Shown: piece after piece, positions 35,007 to 44,214 of the stretch | How the letters are laid out: each line of letters begins with the position of its first letter | Numbering within the stretch: the stretch's first letter is position 1 | NCBI RefSeq assembly: GCF_000812965.1 | Contig: NZ_JSYN01000031.1 | Span: 32,974-96,973 of the forward strand | Source of the DNA: Pedobacter kyungheensis | GTDB taxonomy: Bacteria; Bacteroidota; Bacteroidia; Sphingobacteriales; Sphingobacteriaceae | DNA: 64,000 bases | Direction of reading: 5' to 3' | Notes under the pieces: generated by a model | Told to the model about the DNA's origin: nothing | The model's input: only the letters and a program-made list of their open reading frames with translations | Databases searched by the model: none | Program-made: the position numbers and the translations under genes

Positions 35007-35162
35007 GAGTTACTTTTTTTCAAATGTAGGTTTTTAGCGGCAAAAGAATTAGTGTTTAGTGTAAAAAACTGATGGGCAAGATTCCTTGAAGAGAATTGAA
35101 ATATGTTTTCAAAACAAGTAAACACACCCCGTCCTTCGGACACCCCTCTGATAGAGGGGAAC

Positions 35163-35195
35163 AAAAAAAGGGACATGCAATTTGCACATCCCTTT
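35163..35195 (-). terminator. Terminator of ahcY
   Basis: On the minus strand AAAGGGATGTGCAAA (35195-35181) pairs imperfectly with AAAGGGACATGCAA, then a T7 run follows (35169-35163). It is 46 bases after the stop at 35242. Upstream of it at 35114-35160 are further small hairpins (GTCCTTCGGAC and CCCCTCTGATAGAGGGG) of repeat type. Confidence 0.78.
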
Positions 35196-35241
35196 ATATA
35201 ATTAGTTTTAAGCCAACTGATAGCTGAAAACTGCAAATTGA

Positions 35242-36558
35242 CTAGTAACGATACTCGTCTGATTTAAACGGACCTTCAACCGGTACACCGATATAATCAG
35301 CCTGGTGTTGATCTAAAACATCTAATTCTACACCAATTTTTTCTAAGTGTAAACGGGCAACTTTCTCATCTAAATACTTAGGTAAAACATAAACTTTGTT
35401 TTCGTATTTATCTGTGTTAGTCCAAAGCTCAATCTGAGCCAAAGTTTGGTTGGTAAACGAGTTACTCATTACAAAACTTGGGTGACCAGTTGCGCAACCT
35501 AAGTTAACCAAACGACCTTCGGCCAATAAAATGATATCTTTACCTTCGATGGTATATTTATCTACCTGAGGTTTGATTTCTACTTTAGTTGAACCATAGT
35601 TTGCGTTTAACCAGGCAACATCGATTTCGTTATCGAAGTGACCAATGTTACAAACAATAGCTTTATCTTTCATGGTTAAGAAGTGCTCGCCACGAACGAT
35701 ATCGCGGTTACCAGTTGTAGTTACAATGATATCAGCTTCTTTAACTGCGTTAGCGAATTTCTTAACTTCATAACCTTCCATAGCCGCTTGTAAAGCACAA
35801 ATTGGATCGATTTCAGTAACAATTACACGTACACCTTGCGAGCTTAAAGACTCAGCAGAACCTTTACCCACATCGCCATAACCGCAAACTACAGCTACTT
35901 TACCAGCCATCATTACATCAGTTGCACGACGGATCGCATCAACCAATGATTCGCGACAACCATATTTGTTATCGAATTTAGATTTGGTTACCGAATCGTT
36001 AACGTTAATTGCAGGTAAGTGCAATGTTCCGTTTTTCATACGCTCGTATAAACGGTGTACACCAGTAGTAGTTTCTTCTGATAAACCTTTGATCGCTGCA
36101 ATCAGCTCAGGGTATTTATCAAAAACCATGTTGGTTAAATCGCCACCATCATCTAAAATCATGTTTAACGGCTGTTGCTCCGGACCGAAGTGTAAAGTTT
36201 GTTCAATACACCAGTCGAACTCTTGCTCGTTTAAGCCTTTCCACGCGTAAACCTGAATACCGGCAGCAGCAATTGCCGCAGCAGCATGGTCTTGTGTAGA
36301 AAAAATATTGCATGATGACCAGGTAACTTCTGCACCCAGGGCCACTAAAGTTTCGATTAATACAGCCGTTTGGATGGTCATGTGCAGACATCCTGCAATG
36401 CGCGCACCTTTTAACGGTTGTGTTGGACCGAATTCTTTACGTAAACTCATTAAACCTGGCATTTCTGCTTCGGCTAATTCTATTTCTTTACGGCCCCATT
36501 CTGCCAGTGAAATGTCCTTAACTTTGTAAGGGATGTAAGCTGTCTCTACTGATGACAT
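35242..36558 (-). CDS. ahcY: Adenosylhomocysteinase
   Basis: It hydrolyses S-adenosylhomocysteine to adenosine and homocysteine, using NAD. The NAD-binding GYGDVGKGSAESL is near residues 228-240, the cap region KYGCRESLVDAI lies just before, and GRLVNLGCATGHPSFVMSNS and the C-terminal FKSDEYRY are characteristic. The 438-residue length is standard. It has a -7 box ~95 bases upstream and an own terminator. Confidence 0.97.
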   Translation of the reverse strand: MSSVETAYIPYKVKDISLAEWGRKEIELAEAEMPGLMSLRKEFGPTQPLKGARIAGCLHMTIQTAVLIETLVALGAEVTWSSCNIFSTQDHAAAAIAAAGIQVYAWKGLNEQEFDWCIEQTLHFGPEQQPLNMILDDGGDLTNMVFDKYPELIAAIKGLSEETTTGVHRLYERMKNGTLHLPAINVNDSVTKSKFDNKYGCRESLVDAIRRATDVMMAGKVAVVCGYGDVGKGSAESLSSQGVRVIVTEIDPICALQAAMEGYEVKKFANAVKEADIIVTTTGNRDIVRGEHFLTMKDKAIVCNIGHFDNEIDVAWLNANYGSTKVEIKPQVDKYTIEGKDIILLAEGRLVNLGCATGHPSFVMSNSFTNQTLAQIELWTNTDKYENKVYVLPKYLDEKVARLHLEKIGVELDVLDQHQADYIGVPVEGPFKSDEYRY

Positions 36559-36651
36559 AATTTTCTTTTTAATTAATTGATAACCAATTTTTTAACCGAA
36601 TCTCAAAATACAATGCAAACTATTGGCAAACCTATTCTGATTATCAGCGTA

Positions 36652-36659
36652 CAAAAGTA
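36652..36659 (-). promoter_or_regulatory. -7 promoter box of ahcY
   Basis: TACTTTTG on the minus strand matches TAnnTTTG, leaving a leader of about 85-90 bases. I saw no SAH-riboswitch signature in it. Confidence 0.5.
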
Positions 36660-36816
36660 AGTAATTTTGATGTGAATAGTAAACGCATATCACTTTACAA
36701 CTTGGAGTTAGCTGAATTATACAGAACAATTACTTTTCTGCAAATAATTTCGAAACTGGTTTTAAAAACTAATCACCGATTGCTAACTTACCGGCCAAAC
36801 CAAATGTTTTGCTTTT

Positions 36817-37794
36817 ATGAATGAAATTAAATGGGGGATTATTGGCTGTGGCGATGTAACGGAGGTTAAAAGCGGGCCTGCATTTAATAAAGTACCCAAT
36901 TCATCTTTAGTGGCGGTAATGCGCAGAGATGCGGTAAAAGCTGCCGACTATGCCCAACGGCATGGCGTACCGAAATGGTATAGCGATGCTTCAGCGCTGA
37001 TTAACGATCCTGAAGTAAATGCCATTTATATTGCCACACCGCCTCTGCAGCACGAAGCTTACACCATCGAAGCCCTTGCTGCCGGCAAACCCGTGTATGT
37101 AGAAAAGCCGATGGCTCTAAATGCTGCTGCTGCGCAACGTATGGTAAATGCAGCAAACAATTATGGGGTTAAACTTAGTGTAGCGCATTACCGCCGCGAA
37201 CAGCCCTTATTTTTGAAAGTAAAATCATTGATTGATAAGCATGCAATCGGCGATATCCGCTTTGTTGATTTGCACATGCTGCAACCACAAAAAAGCAAGG
37301 TAATAGCCAAAACGGATTACAACTGGCGCATGGATCCGAATATTGGTGGTGGCGGTCTTTTTCACGATTTGGCGCCCCATCAGCTGGATTTGATGCTGTA
37401 CTTCTTCGGAGAAATGAATAGTTTTAACGGCATTGCACTTAACCAATCGAAACAACAAGCTGTTGATGATTTGGTAACCGGCCGTATCTTATTCGAAAAT
37501 GGAGTAGTGTTTAACGGCACCTGGTGCTTTTCAGTTGCAGAAGGGCAACAAATGGATGTTTGTCATATTTATGGTTCTAAGGGCAAAATCAGTTTCCCGA
37601 TGTTTGGCCACCAGATTAAACTTACACGAAATGGCATAGAAGAACAGTTTGATTTTTTACCGCTTGCCCATGTAGAACAACCGATGATTGAAAAGGTAGT
37701 GGCTTATTTCCTGGATAAAAGCAAAAACCCCTGCAGCGGAGAGGAGGCTTTAAAAACCATGGAGCTACTGGATGGCTTCACCTCAAATTTTTAA
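36817..37794 (+). CDS. Gfo/Idh/MocA-family oxidoreductase
   Basis: The 325-residue protein has an N-terminal NAD(P) Rossmann fold (WGIIGCGDVTEVKSGP, then AIYIATPP and YVEKPMALN, with the EKP catalytic Lys at ~98) and the Gfo C-terminal domain with the GGGLFHDLAPHQLDLML active-site helix. These enzymes oxidise sugars or inositols or act as dehydrogenases. Substrate unknown. It is divergent from ahcY. Confidence 0.92.
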   Translation: MNEIKWGIIGCGDVTEVKSGPAFNKVPNSSLVAVMRRDAVKAADYAQRHGVPKWYSDASALINDPEVNAIYIATPPLQHEAYTIEALAAGKPVYVEKPMALNAAAAQRMVNAANNYGVKLSVAHYRREQPLFLKVKSLIDKHAIGDIRFVDLHMLQPQKSKVIAKTDYNWRMDPNIGGGGLFHDLAPHQLDLMLYFFGEMNSFNGIALNQSKQQAVDDLVTGRILFENGVVFNGTWCFSVAEGQQMDVCHIYGSKGKISFPMFGHQIKLTRNGIEEQFDFLPLAHVEQPMIEKVVAYFLDKSKNPCSGEEALKTMELLDGFTSNF

Positions 37795-37997
37795 TTATTT
37801 ATAACTAATAATCAACTACTTACAACAAAACAGATAGCTTTTTGAAAATATTTCAAAAAAACTAAAACAAAACTTTAAGCTGTTTGTCTATTATTTAGTT
37901 TGTTTGGTTTAAGCTTTATACGATGGATGTTGTATACTGCAAAATAATTTCAGCCTCATAGAAATATGGGGCTTTCTCATTTAATAACCTGGCAACA

Positions 37998-38039
37998 AAT
38001 TTCTTTGCAACCAGTATATCAACCAGTCGCAAAGAAATT
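37998..38039 (-). terminator. Hairpin after the fucosidase gene
   Basis: AATTTCTTTGC (37998-38008) and its exact inverse (38029-38039) form an 11-bp stem with a 20-base loop, ending 10 bases from the fucosidase stop. The T-run after it is weak, so it may be a processing hairpin. In the same gap, CAGCCTCATAG / ATGGGGCTTT at ~37953-37976 looks like a weak plus-strand terminator. Confidence 0.55.
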
Positions 38040-38048
38040 CAAATTATT

Positions 38049-39461
38049 TTATCTTCTTTCATTAAAAACCTGAAATTCGGCAATTGAAGCAGTTTCTTTT
38101 GCATGTTCGATGCGGATACGCACCTTGCTGGTCCAAATGCGATCGAAACGGTGAATTTTGATCTTCTCGGCATTTTTAGCATCGGTAATTTTTTTCCACT
38201 CCACACCATTCCAGTATTCAAGCACATAATCATCTATATTGGCTTTTTGCTCCGCAATTACCACCATATTTACAGGTTGCTCGTTTTTGAAATCGATTTC
38301 AAACCAAGGTTTGGCAACCGAGCTGTTCGAAGTCCACGAAGTGCGGTAACTATCATCATTGGCAAAATCCATAATATTCATATCATCGCTCCAGCTGGCA
38401 TTTGCAGCCTTATTGATGGCTATGTTACTCGAAATGATCGGTAAATCAAGCGCCGGCAATTTAGCTGTAGCCCCTTCATTCTTCCATAGTTTACCTACTT
38501 CTTTTAACGATTCTAATGCATTATCATCGATTAATCCATCGCGGTTTGGTGCAACATTGAGAATAAAATTACAGCTGGCTTCATTTAAAGGTTTAATCAG
38601 TGTTTCTACAATTTCGTTTGGCTTCCGCACCGGTACAGTAGGGAAATCTGTTTTCCAGAACCACGAGGTATTAATTGGTAAACAGGCTAAAGCAGGCATT
38701 ACTTTGTTTTCTTTGTGCATCCGCTGACCGGCACCCATTTCATAAGTTTTAATATCGGTATAGTATAAACCTTCAGCAGGGTATTTGGCGCCATTCAAAT
38801 CCATCACCAGGCAATCGGGCTGTAAGGTTTTAATCAAAGTATAAATATCCTCAAAAGGAACATCGTCATAGGAAATCCGCGACCATGGCGCGTCCCAGCC
38901 ATCAATAATTAAAGCTTCAATTTTACCGTATTTGGTTAGTAATTCGGTAATTTGTTGCTTAATCATATCGATATGCTTGGGCGTAATCTGGTTTGGTCTG
39001 AGTTTATGGTGCGTATCCAGAATAGAGTAATACAGCATTACTTTTAAACCATTGGCACGAAAAGCATCGGTAAACTGTTTTACTACATCTTTGCCATAAG
39101 GACTATTCATTACATTATAATCGGTGCTTTTGGTATCCCAGATACAGAAACCACTATGGTGCTTGGTGGTTAAACAACCGTAACTCATATTGGCCGATTT
39201 TGCAGCCTTAGCCCATTGGCTGGCATCGAGTTTTTTAGGATTAAACAATTTTGGCGAGGCATCAGGATCGGGCCAATCGGCATTGGCATAGGTAGGAATG
39301 TTGTAGTGAATAAACATGCCAAAACGCAGATCGACAAATTGCTGCTGCAACTGGTTAAGGTGTTTGGCAGCTTCTGCATTTTTAAGCTGTGCTTTCACCA
39401 ATGGCGAAATCAAGATAAATAGCGCTACTAAAACGTTTTTCTTAAAGGATACTAGTTTCAT
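38049..39461 (-). CDS. GH29 alpha-L-fucosidase with C-terminal F5/8-type domain
   Basis: A signal peptide (residues 1-24) leads to the GH29 barrel: LRFGMFIHYN near 45, KHHSGFCIWDT at 100-110 and the nucleophile region LIIDGWD with Asp187. Downstream, ASWSDDMNIMDFANDDSYRT and a ~110-residue beta-rich tail fit a discoidin-like carbohydrate-binding module. The enzyme releases terminal fucose from glycans in the periplasm or outside. It is not in an obvious Sus-type cluster. Confidence 0.9.
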   Translation of the reverse strand: MKLVSFKKNVLVALFILISPLVKAQLKNAEAAKHLNQLQQQFVDLRFGMFIHYNIPTYANADWPDPDASPKLFNPKKLDASQWAKAAKSANMSYGCLTTKHHSGFCIWDTKSTDYNVMNSPYGKDVVKQFTDAFRANGLKVMLYYSILDTHHKLRPNQITPKHIDMIKQQITELLTKYGKIEALIIDGWDAPWSRISYDDVPFEDIYTLIKTLQPDCLVMDLNGAKYPAEGLYYTDIKTYEMGAGQRMHKENKVMPALACLPINTSWFWKTDFPTVPVRKPNEIVETLIKPLNEASCNFILNVAPNRDGLIDDNALESLKEVGKLWKNEGATAKLPALDLPIISSNIAINKAANASWSDDMNIMDFANDDSYRTSWTSNSSVAKPWFEIDFKNEQPVNMVVIAEQKANIDDYVLEYWNGVEWKKITDAKNAEKIKIHRFDRIWTSKVRIRIEHAKETASIAEFQVFNERR

Positions 39462-39577
39462 TTTTTGAGTAAGGGTAATTATAAATAGTTGGGTTGTTTT
39501 GGTTTTAAGGACTGGAGTGTTTTAATTAAAACATTTCAGTTTAGCTAGGCCCCAGACGGAACTATTAGCCAGAGAAT

Positions 39578-39616
39578 ATTCGGTCAGATTAACGGCTGGC
39601 ACTAATCTGACTGAAT
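39578..39616 (-). terminator. 14-bp hairpin after the GNAT gene
   Basis: ATTCGGTCAGATTA (39578-39591) pairs with 39603-39616 with a single G-U-type mismatch and an 11-base loop. It is 21 bases after the GNAT stop; no strong T-run follows. Confidence 0.6.
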
Positions 39617-39636
39617 AACAATGCAAGCGGGAAATA

Positions 39637-39939
39637 CTAATTTTCGTTTTTCTTATTCCAGATATCGTGATACAATTCTTCGTGTCTTCTGAATTGTAAA
39701 TGCACATAAGGGCATAAAGGGATCACCATTAGTTTATTTTCCCTTACGTAAGCAACCATTGCCTCCAGCAGGAGTTTAGCATATCCCATGCCTTCGCGAT
39801 CGGGCTCTACTTCGGTGTGGTAAACAGTTAAGTCGCTGCCCTGGATGTCAAAAACCATTTCGCCGGCTTTACCTTTTTCATCAAATATTTCGAATGCACT
39901 TGGTCCTTCTTGCTGAAGGTTTAATTTTACTTCTGCCAT
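39637..39939 (-). CDS. GNAT acetyltransferase, YjdJ-like
   Basis: The 100-residue protein has the short GNAT core: VYHTEVEPDREGMGYAKLLL (acetyl-CoA-binding R/Q-x-x-G-x-G/A motif) and YVRENKLMVIPLCPYVHLQF, typical of the YjdJ/NATD1 type. It may acetylate small molecules or proteins; substrate unknown. It is single-gene, with a hairpin just after it. Confidence 0.9.
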   Translation of the reverse strand: MAEVKLNLQQEGPSAFEIFDEKGKAGEMVFDIQGSDLTVYHTEVEPDREGMGYAKLLLEAMVAYVRENKLMVIPLCPYVHLQFRRHEELYHDIWNKKNEN

Positions 39940-40246
39940 GATTTCTTTATCGGTTTTGGGTGAATTGCTACGATGTAAACCTTAAAATAGTGCAGACATT
40001 CGTCTGTTTTGCACCAATTTTATTGATAGCCGAAAGATAAGCAATAGAAATGAGCTCTATTCATTTTTACCGGATTAAACTGCACACAAAAATTAATTAC
40101 ATCTGGTGGCACTTTACATTTTTTGCTTAAATGTTAACCTATTGTAAACCTAAAATACATTTTAACAAACAATGCAAAACATAAAAAACAAAACTTTGAT
40201 TTTCAATCAATTATTACTTAAATTCAGCTAACCAAATCTTAGTATT
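39940..40246. other. 307-bp gap with nothing recognised
   Basis: The gap between the divergent GNAT and CBS genes is AT-rich. I saw no gene, repeat family member, RNA or clear promoter box. Confidence 0.6.
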
Positions 40247-40675
40247 ATGAAAACCGTAAAACACTTACTCGATACCAAACAAGTGCGCATTATCTCGGTA
40301 CCCGAAAATATTTCTGTTTTGGAAGCCTTAAAAGTAATGACAGAAAAAAACATCAGTGCTGTACTGGTGATGGAAGACCAAAAACTGCATGGCATTTTTA
40401 CCGAACGCGATTATGCCCGTAAAATCATTTTGCAGGGTAAATCATCAAAAGATACTTTGATCAGGGAAGCGATGACGGCCACGCCGATTACCATTACTTT
40501 AAACGACAGCATCGATTTTTGCATGGAGCTAATGACCGATAAACACATCCGCCATTTACCAATAGTAGTTGATGGAGAAGTAAAAGGCATGGTTTCTATC
40601 GGCGATGTGGTGAAGTTTATTATTGAAGACCAAAAACAAACCATTTCGCAATTAGAAAGCTATATTAGCGGGTAA
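40247..40675 (+). CDS. Stand-alone CBS-domain-pair protein
   Basis: Two CBS domains occupy the 142 residues (SVLEALKVMTEKNISAVLVM and SIDFCMELMTDKHIRHLPIV mark each). HGIFTERDYARKI and GMVSIGDVVKFII end the domains. The pair probably binds an adenine nucleotide and senses energy state. It is 10 bp before the next gene, which may be cotranscribed. Confidence 0.93.
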   Translation: MKTVKHLLDTKQVRIISVPENISVLEALKVMTEKNISAVLVMEDQKLHGIFTERDYARKIILQGKSSKDTLIREAMTATPITITLNDSIDFCMELMTDKHIRHLPIVVDGEVKGMVSIGDVVKFIIEDQKQTISQLESYISG

Positions 40676-40685
40676 ACAAACCCAA

Positions 40686-41438
40686 ATGAAGCCCTTTATT
40701 TATCCTGCGATAGCCTTTCTTACCAATTTTATACTATTTGAGGGGTTCCCCATGGCTGGCGGAGGTGCAAGTTTGGGTACTTTATTAACCATCCCAGTTA
40801 TAGCTATCGTTTCGCTTTTACTAACCGGAATACACTATTTGTTGCAACGTAAAAAGGTAAAAACAAAATATTTCCAAATGGGAGGTATTGCTGCAATAGT
40901 GCTTTTAAGCTATGCCTTATTTATTACTGATGAAGGAAATACACCAATAGATATTATTGGCAGAATGTTTAAAACAGGTTATAACTATAAAAAAATAGAA
41001 TTAAGTGATTATTTCCTGGAACATAGCCCACCTTATCTTGAGAAAATATTGGCAGCAAAAAAGAAATTTAAAACCCAACTACCAGATACTGCTTATACCA
41101 TTAGCGTAACAAACCCAATCAGCTTCACCACAACCGAGAGCATTGGCATTTATTACCGAAATGGAATTCCTCTTTCAATAGATGAGCATGTTAAAATACA
41201 GCAACTGAATAACAATGCAATCAGATTAACCAGAATTGATAAACAAGACAGCCTGACCTTTATCCTTACACCGCTGGAAACAGAAATTAGTAGCAGTATG
41301 GTGAGCGTCTTCCCGGAAGAGCATGTTAAAGGCGATGATGAAAAAAATTTAAGACTCGCTGATATTTCATTAATAAATAAAAATAACACATTAGACAGGC
41401 AGTACTTTGCCTACAGTATTTTTTACTGGCTACTTTAA
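40686..41438 (+). CDS. Membrane protein of unknown family
   Basis: The 250-residue product has three hydrophobic helices at residues ~1-75 (ITFLTNFILFEGFP-like, TIPVIAIVSLLLTGIHYLL, GGIAAIVLLSYALFI) and a soluble C-terminal part with beta-rich patterns. No family recognised. It follows the CBS gene by 10 bp and converges on the M28 gene with 26 bp between, so transcript ends are close. Confidence 0.68.
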   Translation: MKPFIYPAIAFLTNFILFEGFPMAGGGASLGTLLTIPVIAIVSLLLTGIHYLLQRKKVKTKYFQMGGIAAIVLLSYALFITDEGNTPIDIIGRMFKTGYNYKKIELSDYFLEHSPPYLEKILAAKKKFKTQLPDTAYTISVTNPISFTTTESIGIYYRNGIPLSIDEHVKIQQLNNNAIRLTRIDKQDSLTFILTPLETEISSSMVSVFPEEHVKGDDEKNLRLADISLINKNNTLDRQYFAYSIFYWLL

Positions 41439-41464
41439 TTACTTACAGCATATTTTCATGATGC

Positions 41465-42913
41465 TTACTTCCACCTCCATTCGCCTGCTATAGTTAAAGG
41501 CTCTTTTAAGTTTTGCGCTTCTAAAAACTTCCTCAATTCCTCATCGCCCTGAACGCCAACGGGTATTTTAGGTGTATTGGCCAACGCATAAGTAAGCATG
41601 GCACTGTAACGAACTGTATTTTTCAATTCCTGCTCATCAACCAGTTTAAACGAATCGCCATCTGAGTGGTAAAAAGGGCCTGAATTGTTGGGTAATTTAC
41701 CCCCAAAACCGCCACCTGTAGGGATGCCCTCCAGCATAAAAGGCTGATGATCGCTGTGTAAACCTGCACCTGCATTAATCAGGTTTTTAAAACCGGTATC
41801 AATCTTCACAATTTCTGCACCCCAGCTGGTAAATAAATCTTTCATTTCTGCCCTCGAAGTCGAAAAGCCTTTCGGATCGTTGGTCATATCGTAATTGAGC
41901 ATAAACTTAACCTGTGCCAAATTACCGTTCTTTTTGGCCTGCTCTACATAAGCTTTTGAGCCCAGTAAGCCCTGCTCCTCGCCCATAAACAATACAAACT
42001 CTATAGTTCGTTTTGTTTTCAGGTTTAACTTTTTAAAGGTGCGCGCCATATCTATAATGGCAAAAGAGCCTATTCCGTTATCAATGGCACCGGTAGCCAA
42101 ATCCCAGCTATCCAAATGTCCGCCAACTACAATTTTATCTTTTGGCAATTCAGTCCCTTTGAAAGTAGCAATTACATTCCGCGCCTTAATTACACCTGAA
42201 AAGTTGGTCATGGCAATATGGGCTATCTGCGCCTGTGTTTTTAGCTTTTCTTTTAAAGCCATGCCATCTTCAAGGCCGATACAAACTGCGGGGATGCTAA
42301 TTAATTTGCCCGTTACCGAAGCCGTACCTGTTAAAAGTACTCCATCCTTAACCGTATTGATGATAATTACGCCAGTGGCACCATATTTTGTGGCAATAGC
42401 TGTTTTCTCAGAGCGGTGCAATGATTTTGTTCCGGCAGGCGAGCCTGGTAAAACACCCAAGTAAATTAATGCAATTTTACCTTTAAACTTAGCCGGGTTA
42501 GCCTGATAATCGGCTTCCAGTCCATTACCAGCATCTACAATGTCGCCACTCACATCTGCACTTACCGGCGAGTGTGCCAGCGTTACCGCTTTCATTTTAG
42601 CCAGGCTGTTCTTAGTTGCACCTATTGCTACATTGATAGTTTTTCTGCTCCAGCTTTCAACCTCAAAAGGTTGAAATTTCACTTCGCAGCCGTACGATTT
42701 CAATAAATCGTAAGCATATTGCTCTGCCTTTGCCCCATTTGCCGAACCGGTTAAACGGTGACCAATAGTTTCGGTTTCGTATTTTAAATTCTGATAAGCG
42801 CGGCCATTTTGCTGCACATCGGCATTGATTTTAGCAAATACACCGCCAAATTGATCTTGTGCATTGGCCAATATTGCCGAACAGATGAGCGCAGCTGAGA
42901 AAAGGTATTTCAT
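41465..42913 (-). CDS. Secreted M28-type aminopeptidase with PA domain
   Basis: A signal peptide (residues 1-18, CSAILANAQ) precedes the N-terminal part, a protease-associated insert (AKFKGKIALIYLG to ISIPAVCIGLEDG) and the M28 catalytic core with zinc ligands in GGHLDSWDLATGAIDNGIG, MGEEQGLLGS, DMTND and HSDHQPF with YHSDGDSF. Length after the chosen ATG 42913 is 482; an earlier start would put a non-signal stretch first. It probably degrades peptides in the periplasm. Confidence 0.9.
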   Translation of the reverse strand: MKYLFSAALICSAILANAQDQFGGVFAKINADVQQNGRAYQNLKYETETIGHRLTGSANGAKAEQYAYDLLKSYGCEVKFQPFEVESWSRKTINVAIGATKNSLAKMKAVTLAHSPVSADVSGDIVDAGNGLEADYQANPAKFKGKIALIYLGVLPGSPAGTKSLHRSEKTAIATKYGATGVIIINTVKDGVLLTGTASVTGKLISIPAVCIGLEDGMALKEKLKTQAQIAHIAMTNFSGVIKARNVIATFKGTELPKDKIVVGGHLDSWDLATGAIDNGIGSFAIIDMARTFKKLNLKTKRTIEFVLFMGEEQGLLGSKAYVEQAKKNGNLAQVKFMLNYDMTNDPKGFSTSRAEMKDLFTSWGAEIVKIDTGFKNLINAGAGLHSDHQPFMLEGIPTGGGFGGKLPNNSGPFYHSDGDSFKLVDEQELKNTVRYSAMLTYALANTPKIPVGVQGDEELRKFLEAQNLKEPLTIAGEWRWK

Positions 42914-43000
42914 AATAAGTTGATAATTGCGTGAAAATACAAATTTGCACCACACAATGACTGCTGTAACGGTTATTTTGCTTTGAATTTTTCAGTAAAA

Positions 43001-43137
43001 TTAACCATATAAGGCATATAACAGAGCTATAGCTTAATGCGCGATCGTCATTCCCAATTTGATCCGATAGCTATTGGATGGGAATCTTAAAGCATTTGCA
43101 TTACAATTTGCAGATTCTTCGCTGCGCTCAGAATGAC
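43001..43137. repeat. ACCATATAAG copy and a GTCAT-ended paired hairpin
   Basis: TTAACCATATAAGGCATAT at 43001 belongs with 32553. From 43047 (GTCATTCCCAATTTGATCC) to 43137 (...CAGAATGAC) is an inverted pair of different arms: left stem TTCCCA/TGGGAA, right (minus) GTCATTCTGAGCGC...AGAATCTGC. It lies between the M28 and TerC genes. Confidence 0.8.
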
Positions 43138-43158
43138 AGATATCTTAACTGATAAAAA

Positions 43159-44214
43159 TTAAGGTTTCACCTGCACCTTTTTCTTTGGGAAAACCAGCGA
43201 AGCCACAATACTGATAACCAGTATCGCCAGGATAATAATCAGCGAATGTTCGGTGGTAAAACCCCATTTCTCCAGGTAAGTATGGCCCAGCATCTTTACC
43301 CCGATAAAAGCAAGCAGCACCGCTAAACCTGTTTTTAAATAATGGAATTTATGAATAATGTTCACCAATAAAAAGAACATCGACCGCAAGCCCATAATGG
43401 CAAAAATGTTAGAGAAAAATACGATATACGGGTCTTTGGTCACCGCAAAAATAGCCGGTATCGAATCTACAGCGAATAGTAAATCGGTAAATTCAACGAT
43501 CAGCAATACCAAAAACAAAGGCGTAACCAATGTTTTATGGTCAATTTTTACAAAGAATTTTTTACCCTCATATTTAGGGTGTATCGAAAATATTTTAGAA
43601 GCCCATTTAACTACCGGGTGATTTTCAGGATCGATTTTATCGTCATCATCCTTGCTGAAAAACATTTTTACGCCTGTAAACACCAGGAAGGCACCAAACA
43701 GGTATAAAATCCAGGCAAACTTGGCAATAAGCGCAGCACCCACAAAAATGAAGATGAAACGCATAATAATTGCGCCCAAAATACCCCAGAACAATACACG
43801 GTGGTAATATTTTTCTTCAACCGCAAAGGCCGAGAATATGAGTACGATTACAAAAATATTATCAACAGAGAGGGCATATTCTATTACGTAACCAGTTAAA
43901 AACTCAAGCCCCAGGTTTTGCCTGTAAATGGCTAAACTACCTTCAAAATCGTCTGGAATAAGTTTAATATGGTGCTGGTGCCTGATTACGATATCCTTCA
44001 GGTGGGCAAAATCTTTAATTCCATGCAGCTGGTGGCCTTCTGTTAGCAACAAAAAATAAAAGCCAAGGGCCAGGGCAACCATAACCAGGCTCATTATACC
44101 AGCTTGTTTTAAGCTAACAACGTGCTCTTTCCGGCTAAAAAGGCCTAAATCCAAAGCCAGTATCAGCACAATAAACAAAAGAAAACCTAAGCTGAAAAGT
44201 AGTTCGTTAGTCAT
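43159..44214 (-). CDS. TerC-family membrane protein
   Basis: The 351-residue protein has about nine helices and the TerC core: EFLTGYVIEYALSVDNIFVI with the Asp/Asn pair, later SIPAIFAVTKDPYIVFFSN and ESLD-like VEFTDLLFAVDS. TerC proteins are linked to tellurite resistance or metal (Mn/Ca) homeostasis and Alx-type export. Its ATG overlaps the stop of the polyprenyl synthase by one base, so they are cotranscribed. Substrate unknown. Confidence 0.9.
   Translation of the reverse strand: MTNELLFSLGFLLFIVLILALDLGLFSRKEHVVSLKQAGIMSLVMVALALGFYFLLLTEGHQLHGIKDFAHLKDIVIRHQHHIKLIPDDFEGSLAIYRQNLGLEFLTGYVIEYALSVDNIFVIVLIFSAFAVEEKYYHRVLFWGILGAIIMRFIFIFVGAALIAKFAWILYLFGAFLVFTGVKMFFSKDDDDKIDPENHPVVKWASKIFSIHPKYEGKKFFVKIDHKTLVTPLFLVLLIVEFTDLLFAVDSIPAIFAVTKDPYIVFFSNIFAIMGLRSMFFLLVNIIHKFHYLKTGLAVLLAFIGVKMLGHTYLEKWGFTTEHSLIIILAILVISIVASLVFPKKKVQVKP

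Noticed and set aside
36560..36816. SAM/SAH riboswitch upstream of ahcY
   Set aside because: I could not form the conserved pseudoknot; only a -7 box and AT-rich leader are visible.
16908..39461. Sulfatase and fucosidase as one polysaccharide-utilisation locus
   Set aside because: They are 20 kb apart, on unrelated operons, with no SusC/SusD-like genes between them.
39522..39707. 61-codon minus-strand frame near the GNAT gene
   Set aside because: Covers the terminator hairpin and overlaps the GNAT gene end in another frame.
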